A DNA stretch of 61,338 nt from an uncultured Haemophilus sp. (GTDB lineage Bacteria > Pseudomonadota > Gammaproteobacteria > Enterobacterales > Pasteurellaceae): NCBI GenBank assembly GCA_905205995.1, contig CAJLFU010000006.1, positions 1-61,338 of the forward strand. The letters run 5' to 3'. Shown one piece after another: positions 7,919 to 16,984 of this stretch (positions within the stretch are counted from its first letter, which is position 1; each line of letters begins with the position of its first letter). The notes below the pieces were generated by a model. It did not search any database. It was given only the letters and a program-made list of their open reading frames with translations, and was not told where the DNA came from. A program made the position numbers and the translations under genes.

Positions 7919-9157
7919 ATGAGCACTACAACTAATAAAAAATGGAATAAATTTGATACAGCTTGGGTATTAAATTTATTTGGTACTGCGGTGGGCGCGG
8001 GGGTATTATTTTTACCAATCAATGCAGGGATGGGCGGTTTTTGGCCTTTGGTCGTGATGGCAGTTTTAGTCGGGCCAATGACATACTTTGCACACAGAGG
8101 TTTGGCTTATTTCGTTTTATCTTCTTCTAAACCAGGCAGTGATATTACGGAAGTGGTAGAAGAGCATTTCGGTCCAACTGCAGGGAAATTGATTACCTTA
8201 TTATATTTCTTTGCGATCTTCCCAATTTTATTGATTTATGGAAATGGGATCACCAATACCGTTGATTCCTTCATTGTTAATCAATTAGGCATGGCTTCAC
8301 CAAATCGTGTAATCCTTTCTTTTGTATTGATTGCGATCTTGATTTCGGTCATGTTATTCAGTGAAAAAGTAATGTTAAAAATCACTGAATTATTAGTTTA
8401 TCCATTGGTATTGATTCTCTTTGCATTATCAATCTATCTCATTCCTCAATGGAATGCATCAATGCTTTATGAGCTTCCTACAGCTAGTGGTTTTGTTACT
8501 ACATTGTGGTTAACTATTCCAGTGTTGGTATTCTCTTTTAACCATTCTCCGGCAATTTCTTCTTTCACACTTTCTCAACAACGTGAATATAAAGATTTTG
8601 ATAAAACGGAATATCACATTGGTCATACAGAAAAAAGGACTTCAACCGTATTACTTTTCTTCGTGATGTTCTTTGTGTTTAGTTGCGTATTAACGTTAAC
8701 ACCAGCAGAGTTATTAGAGGCAAAAGCACAAAATATCAGTATCTTGTCTTATCTCGCAAACAAATTTGATAATCCATACATTTCTTATTTTGCGCCATTA
8801 GTGGCTTTCTTAGCGATTACCAGTTCATTCTTTGGACATTATTTAGGGGCTCGTGAAGGTTTAGAAGGTTTATACCTTAAAATGAAAGGTAAAAGTGTAA
8901 ATCGTAAAAAATTAAATTACGGTACCGCAGTATTCTTCTTACTCACTTTATGGGGCGTAGCAATTATTAATCCAAGTATTTTAGGCTTAATCGAATCGCT
9001 TGGTGGTCCAATTATTGCGATGATCCTTTTCATTATGCCGATGTATGCTATCCGCAATGTGCCAGCGATGAAACGCTATCAAGGTCGTTTCAGCAATGTA
9101 TTTGTTACAGTAATGGGATTAATTGCTATCTCTGCGGTTGTATATGGATTATTATAA
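7919..9157 (+). CDS. sdaC: Serine transporter (HAAAP family)
   Basis: This 412-residue inner-membrane protein has about 11 hydrophobic segments. It belongs to the hydroxy/aromatic amino acid permease family and is closest to SdaC, the H+-coupled serine importer. The first helix FDTAWVLNLFGTAVGAGVLFLPINAG and the region around FSFNHSPAISSF are characteristic. The ATG at 7919 follows an AGAGGG ribosome site. The serine dehydratase gene follows 34 bases later on the same strand, which fixes serine as the likely substrate: the pair imports and degrades serine to pyruvate. Confidence 0.95.
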   Translation: MSTTTNKKWNKFDTAWVLNLFGTAVGAGVLFLPINAGMGGFWPLVVMAVLVGPMTYFAHRGLAYFVLSSSKPGSDITEVVEEHFGPTAGKLITLLYFFAIFPILLIYGNGITNTVDSFIVNQLGMASPNRVILSFVLIAILISVMLFSEKVMLKITELLVYPLVLILFALSIYLIPQWNASMLYELPTASGFVTTLWLTIPVLVFSFNHSPAISSFTLSQQREYKDFDKTEYHIGHTEKRTSTVLLFFVMFFVFSCVLTLTPAELLEAKAQNISILSYLANKFDNPYISYFAPLVAFLAITSSFFGHYLGAREGLEGLYLKMKGKSVNRKKLNYGTAVFFLLTLWGVAIINPSILGLIESLGGPIIAMILFIMPMYAIRNVPAMKRYQGRFSNVFVTVMGLIAISAVVYGLL

Positions 9158-9191
9158 GCGGCTTTTTAGTTTAGCTTAGGATTGAAATAAT

Positions 9192-10562
9192 ATGATTAGT
9201 GTATTTGATATGTTTAAAGTGGGGGTTGGGCCATCCAGCTCCCATACTGTCGGCCCGATGAAAGCGGGTAAACAGTTTATTGACGATTTAATCGAGCAAG
9301 GCAAATTTGATGCGGTCGCGACTTTGCATGTTGATGTTTATGGCTCTCTCTCAATGACTGGGCTTGGACATAATACCGATATCGCGATCATCATGGGATT
9401 AGCCGGTTATCTACCGCACGATGTAGACATTGATTTAATCCCGACATTTATAGAACAGGTTAAACAAACCAAAAAACTGTCGATTGCACAGGGTAAAAAA
9501 ACGGTCAATTTCGATTGGGATGCCAATATGGTATTCCATAATTCCTTTTTATCATTGCATGAAAACGGCATGACCATTACAGCATTAGATGCTGAGCGTA
9601 ATGTGCTTTACCGTCAAACCTATTATTCTATCGGTGGTGGTTTTATCGTAGATGAAGCGCATTTTGGTCAAGAGGAAGAGAACCCTGTGGCCGTGCCGTA
9701 TCCTTATCAATATGCTGAAGATATTTTGAAACATTGTCAGGAAAATGGCTTGATGCTTTCTACGGTGATGATGAGAAATGAGTTAGCATTACGTGATAAA
9801 AAAGAGGTTGAAGCGCATTTGCATAATGTTTGGAAAACCATGAAGGATTGTATTGAGCATGGTGTCAATACAGAAGGCGTGTTACCCGGCCCATTAAAAG
9901 TGGTGCGTCGTGCACCATCACTTTATCGTCTCTTGCAAGCTAATAGTAATCGTCTTGCAAATGATCCAATGCACGTCATCGACTGGGTGAATATGTTTGC
10001 CCTCGCAGTAAACGAAGAGAATGCTGCAGGTGGACGTGTCGTGACTGCACCGACTAACGGTGCTTGTGGTATTGTGCCAGCTGTGCTTTCTTATTATGAA
10101 AAATTCGTAGGACCTTTAACACAGGATGTAATTGAGCGCTACTTATTGACTGCAGGTATGATTGGTTCACTTTATAAGATGAATGCCTCTATTTCCGGTG
10201 CCGAAGTCGGCTGCCAAGGTGAAGTGGGAGTGGCATGTTCAATGGCCGCAGCGGGTTTAACTGAAATCCTAGGCGGTACGCCAGTACAAGTGTGTATTGC
10301 AGCTGAAATTGCGATGGAACATAATCTTGGTTTAACTTGCGACCCAGTTGGTGGACAAGTACAGGTGCCTTGTATTGAGCGTAACGCGATAGCTTCGGTG
10401 AAAGCAATTAATGCAAGCCGTATGGCATTACGTCGTACCACAAACCCTCGCGTAACCTTGGATAAAGTGATCGAAACCATGTATGAAACAGGTAAAGACA
10501 TGAATGCTAAATACCGTGAAACATCAAAAGGTGGCTTAGCGGTGAAAGTAGTGTGTTCTTAA
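9192..10562 (+). CDS. sdaA: L-serine ammonia-lyase, iron-sulfur dependent
   Basis: SdaA converts L-serine to pyruvate and ammonia. The 456-residue protein is a one-chain fusion of the beta domain (MISVFDMFKVGVGPSSSHTVGPMKAG, phosphate-binding-like serine loop) and the alpha domain. The conserved cysteines that ligate the catalytic 4Fe-4S cluster are seen in TNGACGIVPAVL, GCQGEVGVACSMA and CDPVGGQVQVPCIERN. The length matches E. coli SdaA/SdaB. It is in an operon with sdaC, with a hairpin terminator directly after. Confidence 0.97.
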   Translation: MISVFDMFKVGVGPSSSHTVGPMKAGKQFIDDLIEQGKFDAVATLHVDVYGSLSMTGLGHNTDIAIIMGLAGYLPHDVDIDLIPTFIEQVKQTKKLSIAQGKKTVNFDWDANMVFHNSFLSLHENGMTITALDAERNVLYRQTYYSIGGGFIVDEAHFGQEEENPVAVPYPYQYAEDILKHCQENGLMLSTVMMRNELALRDKKEVEAHLHNVWKTMKDCIEHGVNTEGVLPGPLKVVRRAPSLYRLLQANSNRLANDPMHVIDWVNMFALAVNEENAAGGRVVTAPTNGACGIVPAVLSYYEKFVGPLTQDVIERYLLTAGMIGSLYKMNASISGAEVGCQGEVGVACSMAAAGLTEILGGTPVQVCIAAEIAMEHNLGLTCDPVGGQVQVPCIERNAIASVKAINASRMALRRTTNPRVTLDKVIETMYETGKDMNAKYRETSKGGLAVKVVCS

Positions 10563-10579
10563 GATTTCATTGATAATAT

Positions 10580-10612
10580 AAAGAGCGGTCATTTTTGACC
10601 GCTCTTTTTTAT
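10580..10612. terminator. Bidirectional terminator between sdaA and a convergent gene
   Basis: AGAGCGGTCA and TGACCGCTCT arms with T and A flanks serve both convergent genes. The stem resembles a GAGCGGTC variant of the uptake sequence. Confidence 0.82.
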
Positions 10613-11700
10613 TTTCCTTTCACATCAATAATCACCACTTCTGATTGTGATCCTAAGCGCATTGGAATGCCCCAAAAACCGTAACCAGAAGTAACAAATA
10701 CATGTGGATTACCAATCTTTTCATGGCCATAATCCAAACGATATATCATTTTCGTGATTAAACTAGCGGGGAATATTTGCCCTTTATGCGCATGCCCCGA
10801 AACTTGAATATCAAGCGGGAGTGAAGCATGTTTTTCAATATCTGTTGGGCGGTGATCCAATAAAATAGTCGGTAAGTCCGTATTCACTTGTTTTAATAAT
10901 ATTTCGGTACTCGGTCTATTGCGAGTCAGATCATCGTTTCGTCCAATAAGTACTAATTCATTGTTTAACGTTAATGTTTCATCTCTTAATACGGTAATAC
11001 CTGCTTTGCGGATTTCTTGATCAATTCGATCTTGGTCTCCAAATAAATCATGATTGCCTAGTGTGGCATAAACGCCCATTGGAGCCTTGAGTTTTGCCAG
11101 ATGAGGTTGCATTTTTTCAGCTAAATAGGCATTGACGTTATCGTCCATAATATCGCCAGGCAGTAAAATGATATCTACCTTTTCCTGCTGCATAATATCA
11201 GCCAGTTTATCCAATTCTTTCCCACCAAATAATTTGCCTAAGTGGAGATCGCTTGCCATACCAATTCGCAGCGGTTTAATCGGTTTATCCAGCGTGATTT
11301 CATAATGAATAACACGGGTAACATAGGCGTTATACACACTTAAGGCAGTGATACCAATAAATAAAACGGGGTAAGCAATGCGTAAAGTGCGGTCGATTTT
11401 TATGATAGATTTAGATTTTCGGAAAAGAAAATGAATACCTCCCACGGCGATACTCGCAAAGGCTGAAAAAAGGAGTAGCGCGAGCACTAAAGCAATAAGT
11501 CGAAATGCCGTAAAAAGCTTTAAAAAATGACAAATAATTAAGGCATTAGGAAGCAAAAAACTGGTAAAAGTGATAGTTCGTTTTGCCTTTTGGGAGAGTG
11601 GTTTGTTCAGCCACCAAATCAGCGTTTTATTAAAAATATAAATCAGCAGTTGTAACAAAATAATAGCTGCCGTAAATATAAAGTAATAACGAGTTTCCAT
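10609..11700 (-). CDS. Membrane-anchored metallophosphoesterase (YkuE/YaeI-like)
   Basis: This 363-residue protein has about four N-terminal membrane helices (residues 5-125), followed by a calcineurin-like phosphoesterase domain. The metal-binding motifs are in order: D151-x-H153 (MASDLHLGK), GD at 182-183 (LLPGDIMDD), GNHD at 215-218, and GHAHKG near residue 300. Family members hydrolyse phosphoester bonds, in some relatives those of lipid A precursors or lipid-linked substrates. The substrate here is not known. It is a single gene with no close partner, divergent from ybaB. Family is certain, role is open. Confidence 0.88.
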   Translation of the reverse strand: METRYYFIFTAAIILLQLLIYIFNKTLIWWLNKPLSQKAKRTITFTSFLLPNALIICHFLKLFTAFRLIALVLALLLFSAFASIAVGGIHFLFRKSKSIIKIDRTLRIAYPVLFIGITALSVYNAYVTRVIHYEITLDKPIKPLRIGMASDLHLGKLFGGKELDKLADIMQQEKVDIILLPGDIMDDNVNAYLAEKMQPHLAKLKAPMGVYATLGNHDLFGDQDRIDQEIRKAGITVLRDETLTLNNELVLIGRNDDLTRNRPSTEILLKQVNTDLPTILLDHRPTDIEKHASLPLDIQVSGHAHKGQIFPASLITKMIYRLDYGHEKIGNPHVFVTSGYGFWGIPMRLGSQSEVVIIDVKGK

Positions 11701-11835
11701 TAGCGATTCCTAAATAAAAGTGCGGTCGTTTTTGACCAAGTTTTGAAGTGTGGAATAATAAATTTCTCTGTTCCCAAAGGCAAATTTTTTCGCTAAAATG
11801 CGGCTCGTTTTAGTTAATTTAAGAAGGAAAATCCA

Positions 11836-12165
11836 ATGTTTGGAAAAGGCGGTTTAGGCGGCTTGATGAAACAAGCCCAACAAATGCAAGAAAAAATGCA
11901 AAAAATGCAGGAAGAAATTGCCCAATTAGAAGTAACAGGCGAAAGCGGTGCGGGTTTAGTAAAAATCACGATTAATGGTGCGCACAACTGCCGTCGTATT
12001 GAGATCGATCCTTCTTTAATGGAAGACGACAAAGAAATGTTGGAAGATTTAATCGCTGCCGCATTCAACGATGCAGTCCGTCGTGCAGAAGAATTGCAAA
12101 AAGAAAAAATGGCTTCTGTGACCGCAGGCATGCCATTACCTCCAGGAATGAAACTTCCATTTTAA
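11836..12165 (+). CDS. ybaB: Nucleoid-associated protein YbaB/EbfC
   Basis: This 109-residue DNA-binding protein forms tweezer-like dimers. The glycine-rich start MFGKGGLGGLMKQAQQMQEKM, the central VTGESGAGLVKITINGAHNCRRIEIDPSLM strand region and the C-terminal LPPGMKLPF match the family. The ATG at 11836 follows an AGAAGGA ribosome site. It precedes recR, an arrangement conserved across many bacteria, with about 60 bases between them that contain a GGTGTGTGAA/TTCACACACC hairpin. Confidence 0.97.
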   Translation: MFGKGGLGGLMKQAQQMQEKMQKMQEEIAQLEVTGESGAGLVKITINGAHNCRRIEIDPSLMEDDKEMLEDLIAAAFNDAVRRAEELQKEKMASVTAGMPLPPGMKLPF

Positions 12166-12172
12166 TTCATTG

Positions 12173-12200
12173 GGTGTGTGAATTTACACGTTCACACACC
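12173..12200 (+). terminator. Hairpin between ybaB and recR (weak or partial terminator)
   Basis: GGTGTGTGAA (12173-12182) and TTCACACACC (12191-12200) form a 10-base-pair stem followed by ATTCATTTT, a poor T tract. It may attenuate transcription into recR or stabilise the ybaB message. Confidence 0.5.
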
Positions 12201-12226
12201 ATTCATTTTCTCCCATCATAAATATT

Positions 12227-12829
12227 ATGCAAAGCAGTCCACTTTTAGAACATCTTATTGAAAACCTTCGTTGCTTGCCGGGTGTTGGCCCGAAATCAGC
12301 GCAGCGCATGGCTTATCATCTTTTACAGCGCAATCGTAGCGGTGGGATGAATTTAGCTCGTGCATTAACGGAAGCGATGTCTAAAATTGGGCATTGTTCG
12401 CAGTGTCGAGATTTTACCGAAGAGGAAACGTGCAATATTTGTAACAATCCTCGCCGTCAAAATTCAGGTTTGCTTTGCGTGGTGGAAATGCCGGCAGATA
12501 TTCAAGCCATTGAGCAAACAGGTCAATTTTCGGGACGTTATTTTGTCTTAATGGGACACTTATCGCCTTTAGATGGTATTGGGCCAAAAGAGATTGGTTT
12601 GGATTTATTGCAAAAACGTCTGGTAGAAGAATCTTTCCACGAAGTGATTTTAGCGACCAATCCAACGGTAGAAGGCGATGCGACAGCCAATTATATTGCG
12701 GAAATTTGCCATCAACATAATATTAAAGTAAGCCGTATTGCCCACGGGATCCCTGTTGGTGGGGAATTAGAAACCGTGGACGGCACTACCTTAACCCACT
12801 CTTTCTTAGGTCGTCGTCAGATCGACTAA
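12227..12829 (+). CDS. recR: Recombination mediator protein RecR
   Basis: RecR works with RecO and RecF to load RecA on gapped DNA. The 200 residues show the N-terminal helix-hairpin-helix (LRCLPGVGPKSAQRMAYHLL), the four-cysteine zinc finger CSQC...CNIC and a Toprim domain starting at LLCVVEMPADIQAIEQTG with conserved GHLSPLDGIGP. The length is typical. topB starts 4 bases after the stop, so the genes are probably cotranscribed. Confidence 0.98.
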   Translation: MQSSPLLEHLIENLRCLPGVGPKSAQRMAYHLLQRNRSGGMNLARALTEAMSKIGHCSQCRDFTEEETCNICNNPRRQNSGLLCVVEMPADIQAIEQTGQFSGRYFVLMGHLSPLDGIGPKEIGLDLLQKRLVEESFHEVILATNPTVEGDATANYIAEICHQHNIKVSRIAHGIPVGGELETVDGTTLTHSFLGRRQID

Positions 12830-12833
12830 TCTT

Positions 12834-14777
12834 ATGCGCCTGTTTATTGCCGAGAAACCCAGTCTTGGGCGAGCTATTGCCGATGTATTGCCAAAACCTC
12901 ATCAACGAGGAGACGGTTTTATTAAATGCGGCAATGATGATGTTGTGACTTGGTGCGTGGGGCATTTGCTCGAACAGGCAGAGCCGGATGCCTACGATCC
13001 TAAATTCAAACGATGGCGTTTAGAACATTTACCCATCATTCCTGAAAAGTGGATTCTGTTACCGCGAAAAGAAGTGAAAAAACAACTTTCCGTGGTGGAA
13101 AAACTGATTCATCAAGCCGATGTTTTAGTTAACGCAGGTGACCCGGATAGAGAAGGGCAGTTGCTGGTGGATGAAGTGTTTAGTTATGCCAATTTATCAG
13201 CGGAAAAACGTGATGGCATTTTACGTTGTTTGATTAGCGATCTTAACCCAAGTGCGGTGGAAAAAGCCGTACAAAAGCTCCAACCTAACCGTAATTTTAT
13301 TCCATTAGCCACCTCTGCACTGGCGCGCGCTCGTGCGGATTGGCTTTACGGTATTAATATGACTCGCGCTTATACCATTCGCGGTCGCCAAGCGGGTTAT
13401 GATGGTGTGCTTTCCGTTGGGCGAGTACAGACCCCCGTATTAGGCTTGATTGTTCGCCGTGATTTGGAAATTGAACATTTCCAACCAAAAGATTTCTATG
13501 AAGTGTTGGCATGGGTGAAAGAAGAAAAAACGTCTGAAAATCCGACCGCACTTTTTTCAGCACTTTGGCAACCGAGTAAAGCTTGTGAAGATTACCAAGA
13601 TGAAGATGGTCGCGTACTGTCTTTAGGGTTGGCCGAAAATGTCGTGAAGCGTATTACCGATCAACCTGCCGAAGTGACCGAATATGTGGATAAGCGCGAG
13701 AAAGAAACGGCGCCTTTGCCTTATTCGTTGTCAGCATTGCAGATTGATGCGGCAAAACGTTTTGGGATGTCGGCACAGAGCGTGTTGGATACCTGTCAGC
13801 GTTTATATGAAACCCATCGTTTGATTACCTATCCACGTTCTGATTGTCGCTATTTGCCGGAAGAGCATTTTGCTGAGCGACATAAAGTGATGAATGCCAT
13901 TTCACAGCATTGTCAGACTTATCAAACCTTGCCATCGGTGGTAGACACTGAGCAGCGTAATCGTTGCTGGAATGATAAAAAGGTAGAAGCGCACCATGCC
14001 ATTATTCCGACGGCTAACACACGTTCGATCAATTTAAGCATTGATGAACAACGTATTTATGAACTCATTGCACGCCAGTATTTATTGCAATTCTGTCCAG
14101 ATGCGGAATATCGTAAAAGTAAAATTACCTTAAGTATTGCGGGCGGTACTTTTGTGGCACAAGCACGTAACTTACAAACTGCGGGTTGGAAAGAGTTACT
14201 TGGCAAAGAAGACGAAGATGAAAATCAAGAGCCGTTATTACCGATCGTGAAAAAAGGGCAGATCCTGTATTGCGAACGAGGTGAAGTGGTGAGTAAAAAA
14301 ACGCAACCGCCGAAACCATTTACCGATGCAACATTGCTCTCCGCTATGACAGGGATTGCGCGTTTTGTGCAAGATAAAGAATTGAAAAAAATTCTGCGTG
14401 AAACTGATGGACTTGGCACAGAAGCCACCCGTGCGGGCATTATTGAATTACTGTTTAAGCGAGGTTTTTTGACCAAAAAAGGACGCAATATTCATAGCAC
14501 AGAAACAGGGCGGATCCTCATTTCAGCTTTGCCAGATATTGCTACGCAACCTGATATGACGGCACATTGGGAAGCACAGTTAACGGATATCAGCCAAAAA
14601 CAGGCGAGTTATCAGCAATTTATGTTTACGCTTAATCAAATGCTGCCGGATTTAGTGCGTTTTGTTGATTTCACTGCATTGCGTCGTTTAAGTCAGATTT
14701 CAAAAGGTTTAAGCACGCCAGCAACGAAACGAAAAAGAGCGGTCAAAAAATCGGAAGATTTAAACGCTGAAAATTGA
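12834..14777 (+). CDS. topB: DNA topoisomerase III
   Basis: This 647-residue type IA topoisomerase decatenates DNA and resolves recombination intermediates. The Toprim domain shows Glu7 in RLFIAEKPSLGRAI and the DPDREGQLL triad. The active-site tyrosine is in the RLITYPRSDCRYLP motif near residue 330. The C-terminal tail is short, Lys/Arg-rich and lacks zinc fingers, as expected for TopB. It overlaps functionally with recR just upstream. The reading frame is complete, close to the 653 residues of E. coli. Confidence 0.97.
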   Translation: MRLFIAEKPSLGRAIADVLPKPHQRGDGFIKCGNDDVVTWCVGHLLEQAEPDAYDPKFKRWRLEHLPIIPEKWILLPRKEVKKQLSVVEKLIHQADVLVNAGDPDREGQLLVDEVFSYANLSAEKRDGILRCLISDLNPSAVEKAVQKLQPNRNFIPLATSALARARADWLYGINMTRAYTIRGRQAGYDGVLSVGRVQTPVLGLIVRRDLEIEHFQPKDFYEVLAWVKEEKTSENPTALFSALWQPSKACEDYQDEDGRVLSLGLAENVVKRITDQPAEVTEYVDKREKETAPLPYSLSALQIDAAKRFGMSAQSVLDTCQRLYETHRLITYPRSDCRYLPEEHFAERHKVMNAISQHCQTYQTLPSVVDTEQRNRCWNDKKVEAHHAIIPTANTRSINLSIDEQRIYELIARQYLLQFCPDAEYRKSKITLSIAGGTFVAQARNLQTAGWKELLGKEDEDENQEPLLPIVKKGQILYCERGEVVSKKTQPPKPFTDATLLSAMTGIARFVQDKELKKILRETDGLGTEATRAGIIELLFKRGFLTKKGRNIHSTETGRILISALPDIATQPDMTAHWEAQLTDISQKQASYQQFMFTLNQMLPDLVRFVDFTALRRLSQISKGLSTPATKRKRAVKKSEDLNAEN

Positions 14778-14893
14778 TTAAACTTAATACAATTAAGTAA
14801 AAAAAATAGGAAAGCGCTTGCGAAAAGCGTGAATTTTATATAACATTTGCTCCCAGTTTTCTTGCGAAATCGCAATTTAGAGAAGAAAGAATA

Positions 14894-15241
14894 ATGTACA
14901 ATATTTTATTATTTGTTTATGTATTAATTTGTGTCGCCTTAATCGGCTTTATCCTTATTCAACAAGGTAAAGGCGCGAACGCAGGTGCGTCATTTGGCGG
15001 TGGTGCATCAGGTACTATGTTTGGTTCTGCAGGTGCAGGTAACTTCTTAACCCGTACCAGCGCAATCTTAGCAACTGGCTTTTTTGTGATTGCTTTAGTG
15101 TTAGGTAACATTAACTCTCACCGTGGCAACGTACAAAAAGGTTCGTTTGACGATTTATCTCAAACTGCTGAACAAGTTCAACAACAGCAACAACAAGTTG
15201 CTCCAGCGGTTGAAAACAAAAATAATGACATTCCGCAATAA
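14894..15241 (+). CDS. secG: Preprotein translocase subunit SecG
   Basis: SecG is a small inner-membrane subunit of the SecYEG channel. The 115 residues hold two membrane helices (3-22 and about 52-72) joined by a Gly-rich loop (GASFGGGASGTMFGSAGAGNFLTR). The C-terminal tail is Gln-rich, with a run from CAACAGCAACAACAA-type codons. The ATG follows AGAGAAGAAAG. tRNA-Leu(GAG) follows 20 bases later, the same linkage as secG-leuU in enterobacteria. Confidence 0.96.
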   Translation: MYNILLFVYVLICVALIGFILIQQGKGANAGASFGGGASGTMFGSAGAGNFLTRTSAILATGFFVIALVLGNINSHRGNVQKGSFDDLSQTAEQVQQQQQQVAPAVENKNNDIPQ

Positions 15242-15261
15242 GGAATAAAAACAGAATAAAC

Positions 15262-15347
15262 GCTCTGGTGGTGGAATTGGTAGACACGCTATCTTGAGGG
15301 GGTAGTGGCCGCAGGCCGTGCGAGTTCAAGTCTCGCTCAGAGCACCA
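15262..15347 (+). tRNA. tRNA-Leu (GAG)
   Basis: This 86-base class II tRNA has a long variable arm (GTGGCCGCAGGCCGT region), anticodon GAG in CTATCTTGAGGGGGTAG and encoded CCA. The acceptor stem GCTCTGG pairs with TCAGAGC with one G-T pair. It sits directly downstream of secG. Confidence 0.97.
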
Positions 15348-15353
15348 ACTATA

Positions 15354-15381
15354 AACCGACTTAATCAAGTCGGTTTTTTTT
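15354..15381 (+). terminator. Terminator after tRNA-Leu
   Basis: AACCGACTT, loop AATC and AAGTCGGTT are followed by a long T run. Confidence 0.88.
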
Positions 15382-15473
15382 CGCCTAAAATTTGTTTAGA
15401 ACGCTAGTTATTACCCTCCGTTTTGGTTACAATCGGTCAATTTCTTTTTTTAGAAACCCATTAGGAGAGCACT

Positions 15474-16895
15474 ATGAACTTCCCTCAAATCGCCCAACAA
15501 GTGATTGATAAACTTGGCGGCAAAGAAAACATCGCCACAGCAGCACATTGCGCAACGCGTTTACGTATTGTGTTAAACGATGAAAGCAAGGTGGACAAAG
15601 AAGGCATTGATAATATTGAAGGCGTGAAAGGGCAGTTTGCTGTTGCTGGTCAATATCAAATCATCTTCGGTTCAGGTACGGTGAATAAAGTCCATGCTGA
15701 ACTCACCAAATTGCTTGGTATCGGCGATGTGAGCAAAGCCGAAGTGGCAGAAGCGGCATCAGGCAACCAAAACTTATTGCAACGTTTGGTGAAAGGCTTA
15801 GCGGATATTTTCGTGCCAATCATTCCGGCAATCGTCGCAGGCGGTTTGTTAATGGGTATTCACTCCATGCTTACAGCGAAAGGTTTCTTCGTTGATGAAT
15901 TAAGCGTGATTGATATGCACCCTGGTCTTGCAGATTTGGTGGACTTCATTAATACCATCGCGAATGCACCATTTGTGTTCTTGCCAGTATTACTTGGTTT
16001 CTCTGCAACCCGTAAATTCGGTGGTAACCCATTCTTAGGGGCTGCACTTGGGATGTTATTAGTTCACCCTGCATTAGCAGACGGTTGGAACTACGCATTA
16101 ACCCTTGCTCAAGGCAAAATCCAATACTGGAATGTATTCGGTCTTGAAATTGAAAAAGTCGGCTATCAAGGCACGGTTATCCCAACATTAGTTTCTGCTT
16201 GGGTATTAGCAACCTTAGAAAAAACCTTCCGTAAATTTGTCCCTTCTTACTTAGATAACCTGATTACCCCATTATTCTCGCTCTTTATTGCAGGCTTCTT
16301 AGCGTTTACCGTAATTGGTCCAATCGGTCGTGAAGCGGGTTCATTAATTGCATCAGGTTTAACTTGGTTATATGACACCTTAGGTTTCGTGGGCGGCGCA
16401 ATCTTCGGGGCATTCTATGCACCAATCGTTATTACGGGTATGCACCAAACCTTCATTGCGGTTGAAACACAATTATTAGCTGAAATGGCGAATACGGGCG
16501 GTACCTTCATTTTCCCAATCGCAGCAATGTCAAATATCGCACAAGGTGCAGCCTGTTTAGGTGTAGCTGTGGCATTAAAAGATCCAAAAGTACGCGGTTT
16601 AGCGGTGCCATCAGGTATCTCTGCATTATTAGGGATTACTGAACCGGCGATGTTTGGGGTGAACTTACGTTATCGTCAAGCTTTCTTTGCCGCGATGATT
16701 GGTTCAGGTTTAGCAAGTGCCTTTATCGCATTCTTCAATGTAAAAGCCATTGCATTAGGCGCAGCCGGTTTCTTAGGTATTCCATCTATTAAACCAGATA
16801 GCCTTGCGATGTACAGCATTGGTATGTTGATTTCATTTGTGGTGGCATTCACGCTTTCAGTCGTTTTCGTGAAACGCGCACAAGCAAAAGCATAA
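15474..16895 (+). CDS. scrA: PTS permease EIIBC, sucrose type
   Basis: This 473-residue phosphotransferase-system permease imports and phosphorylates a sugar. The N-terminal EIIB domain (about 1-85) carries the phosphorylated Cys26 in AAHCATRLRIVL. The EIIC domain follows, with about ten hydrophobic segments and motifs such as VPIIPAIVAGGLLMG and GITEPAMFGVNLRYR. There is no fused EIIA, so it would rely on the general EIIA-Glc. The N-terminal block resembles sucrose permeases (ScrA) more than trehalose permeases (TreB). No sucrose-6-phosphate hydrolase, kinase or regulator is adjacent, so the substrate is an inference and the gene is an orphan. The start follows a TAGGAGAG ribosome site. Confidence 0.82.
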   Translation: MNFPQIAQQVIDKLGGKENIATAAHCATRLRIVLNDESKVDKEGIDNIEGVKGQFAVAGQYQIIFGSGTVNKVHAELTKLLGIGDVSKAEVAEAASGNQNLLQRLVKGLADIFVPIIPAIVAGGLLMGIHSMLTAKGFFVDELSVIDMHPGLADLVDFINTIANAPFVFLPVLLGFSATRKFGGNPFLGAALGMLLVHPALADGWNYALTLAQGKIQYWNVFGLEIEKVGYQGTVIPTLVSAWVLATLEKTFRKFVPSYLDNLITPLFSLFIAGFLAFTVIGPIGREAGSLIASGLTWLYDTLGFVGGAIFGAFYAPIVITGMHQTFIAVETQLLAEMANTGGTFIFPIAAMSNIAQGAACLGVAVALKDPKVRGLAVPSGISALLGITEPAMFGVNLRYRQAFFAAMIGSGLASAFIAFFNVKAIALGAAGFLGIPSIKPDSLAMYSIGMLISFVVAFTLSVVFVKRAQAKA

Positions 16896-16909
16896 TCGAT
16901 ATAAAAAAG

Positions 16910-16940
16910 AAAAAGCACGAGTTTAAGCTCGTGCTTTTTT
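16910..16940 (+). terminator. Terminator after the PTS permease gene
   Basis: AAAGCACGAG and CTCGTGCTTT arms are followed by T residues. Confidence 0.88.
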
Positions 16941-16984
16941 GTTTGGAAAAATGCGTCTAAAAATGACCGCACTTTCAGTGAGAA

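Noticed and set aside
10172..10501. Minus-strand open frames opposite sdaA
   Set aside because: They mirror the conserved sdaA sequence in another frame and lack ribosome sites; shadow frames.
15181..15240. Gln codon run in secG as a phase-variable repeat
   Set aside because: The run is short and interrupted and uses triplets, so slippage would not shift the frame.
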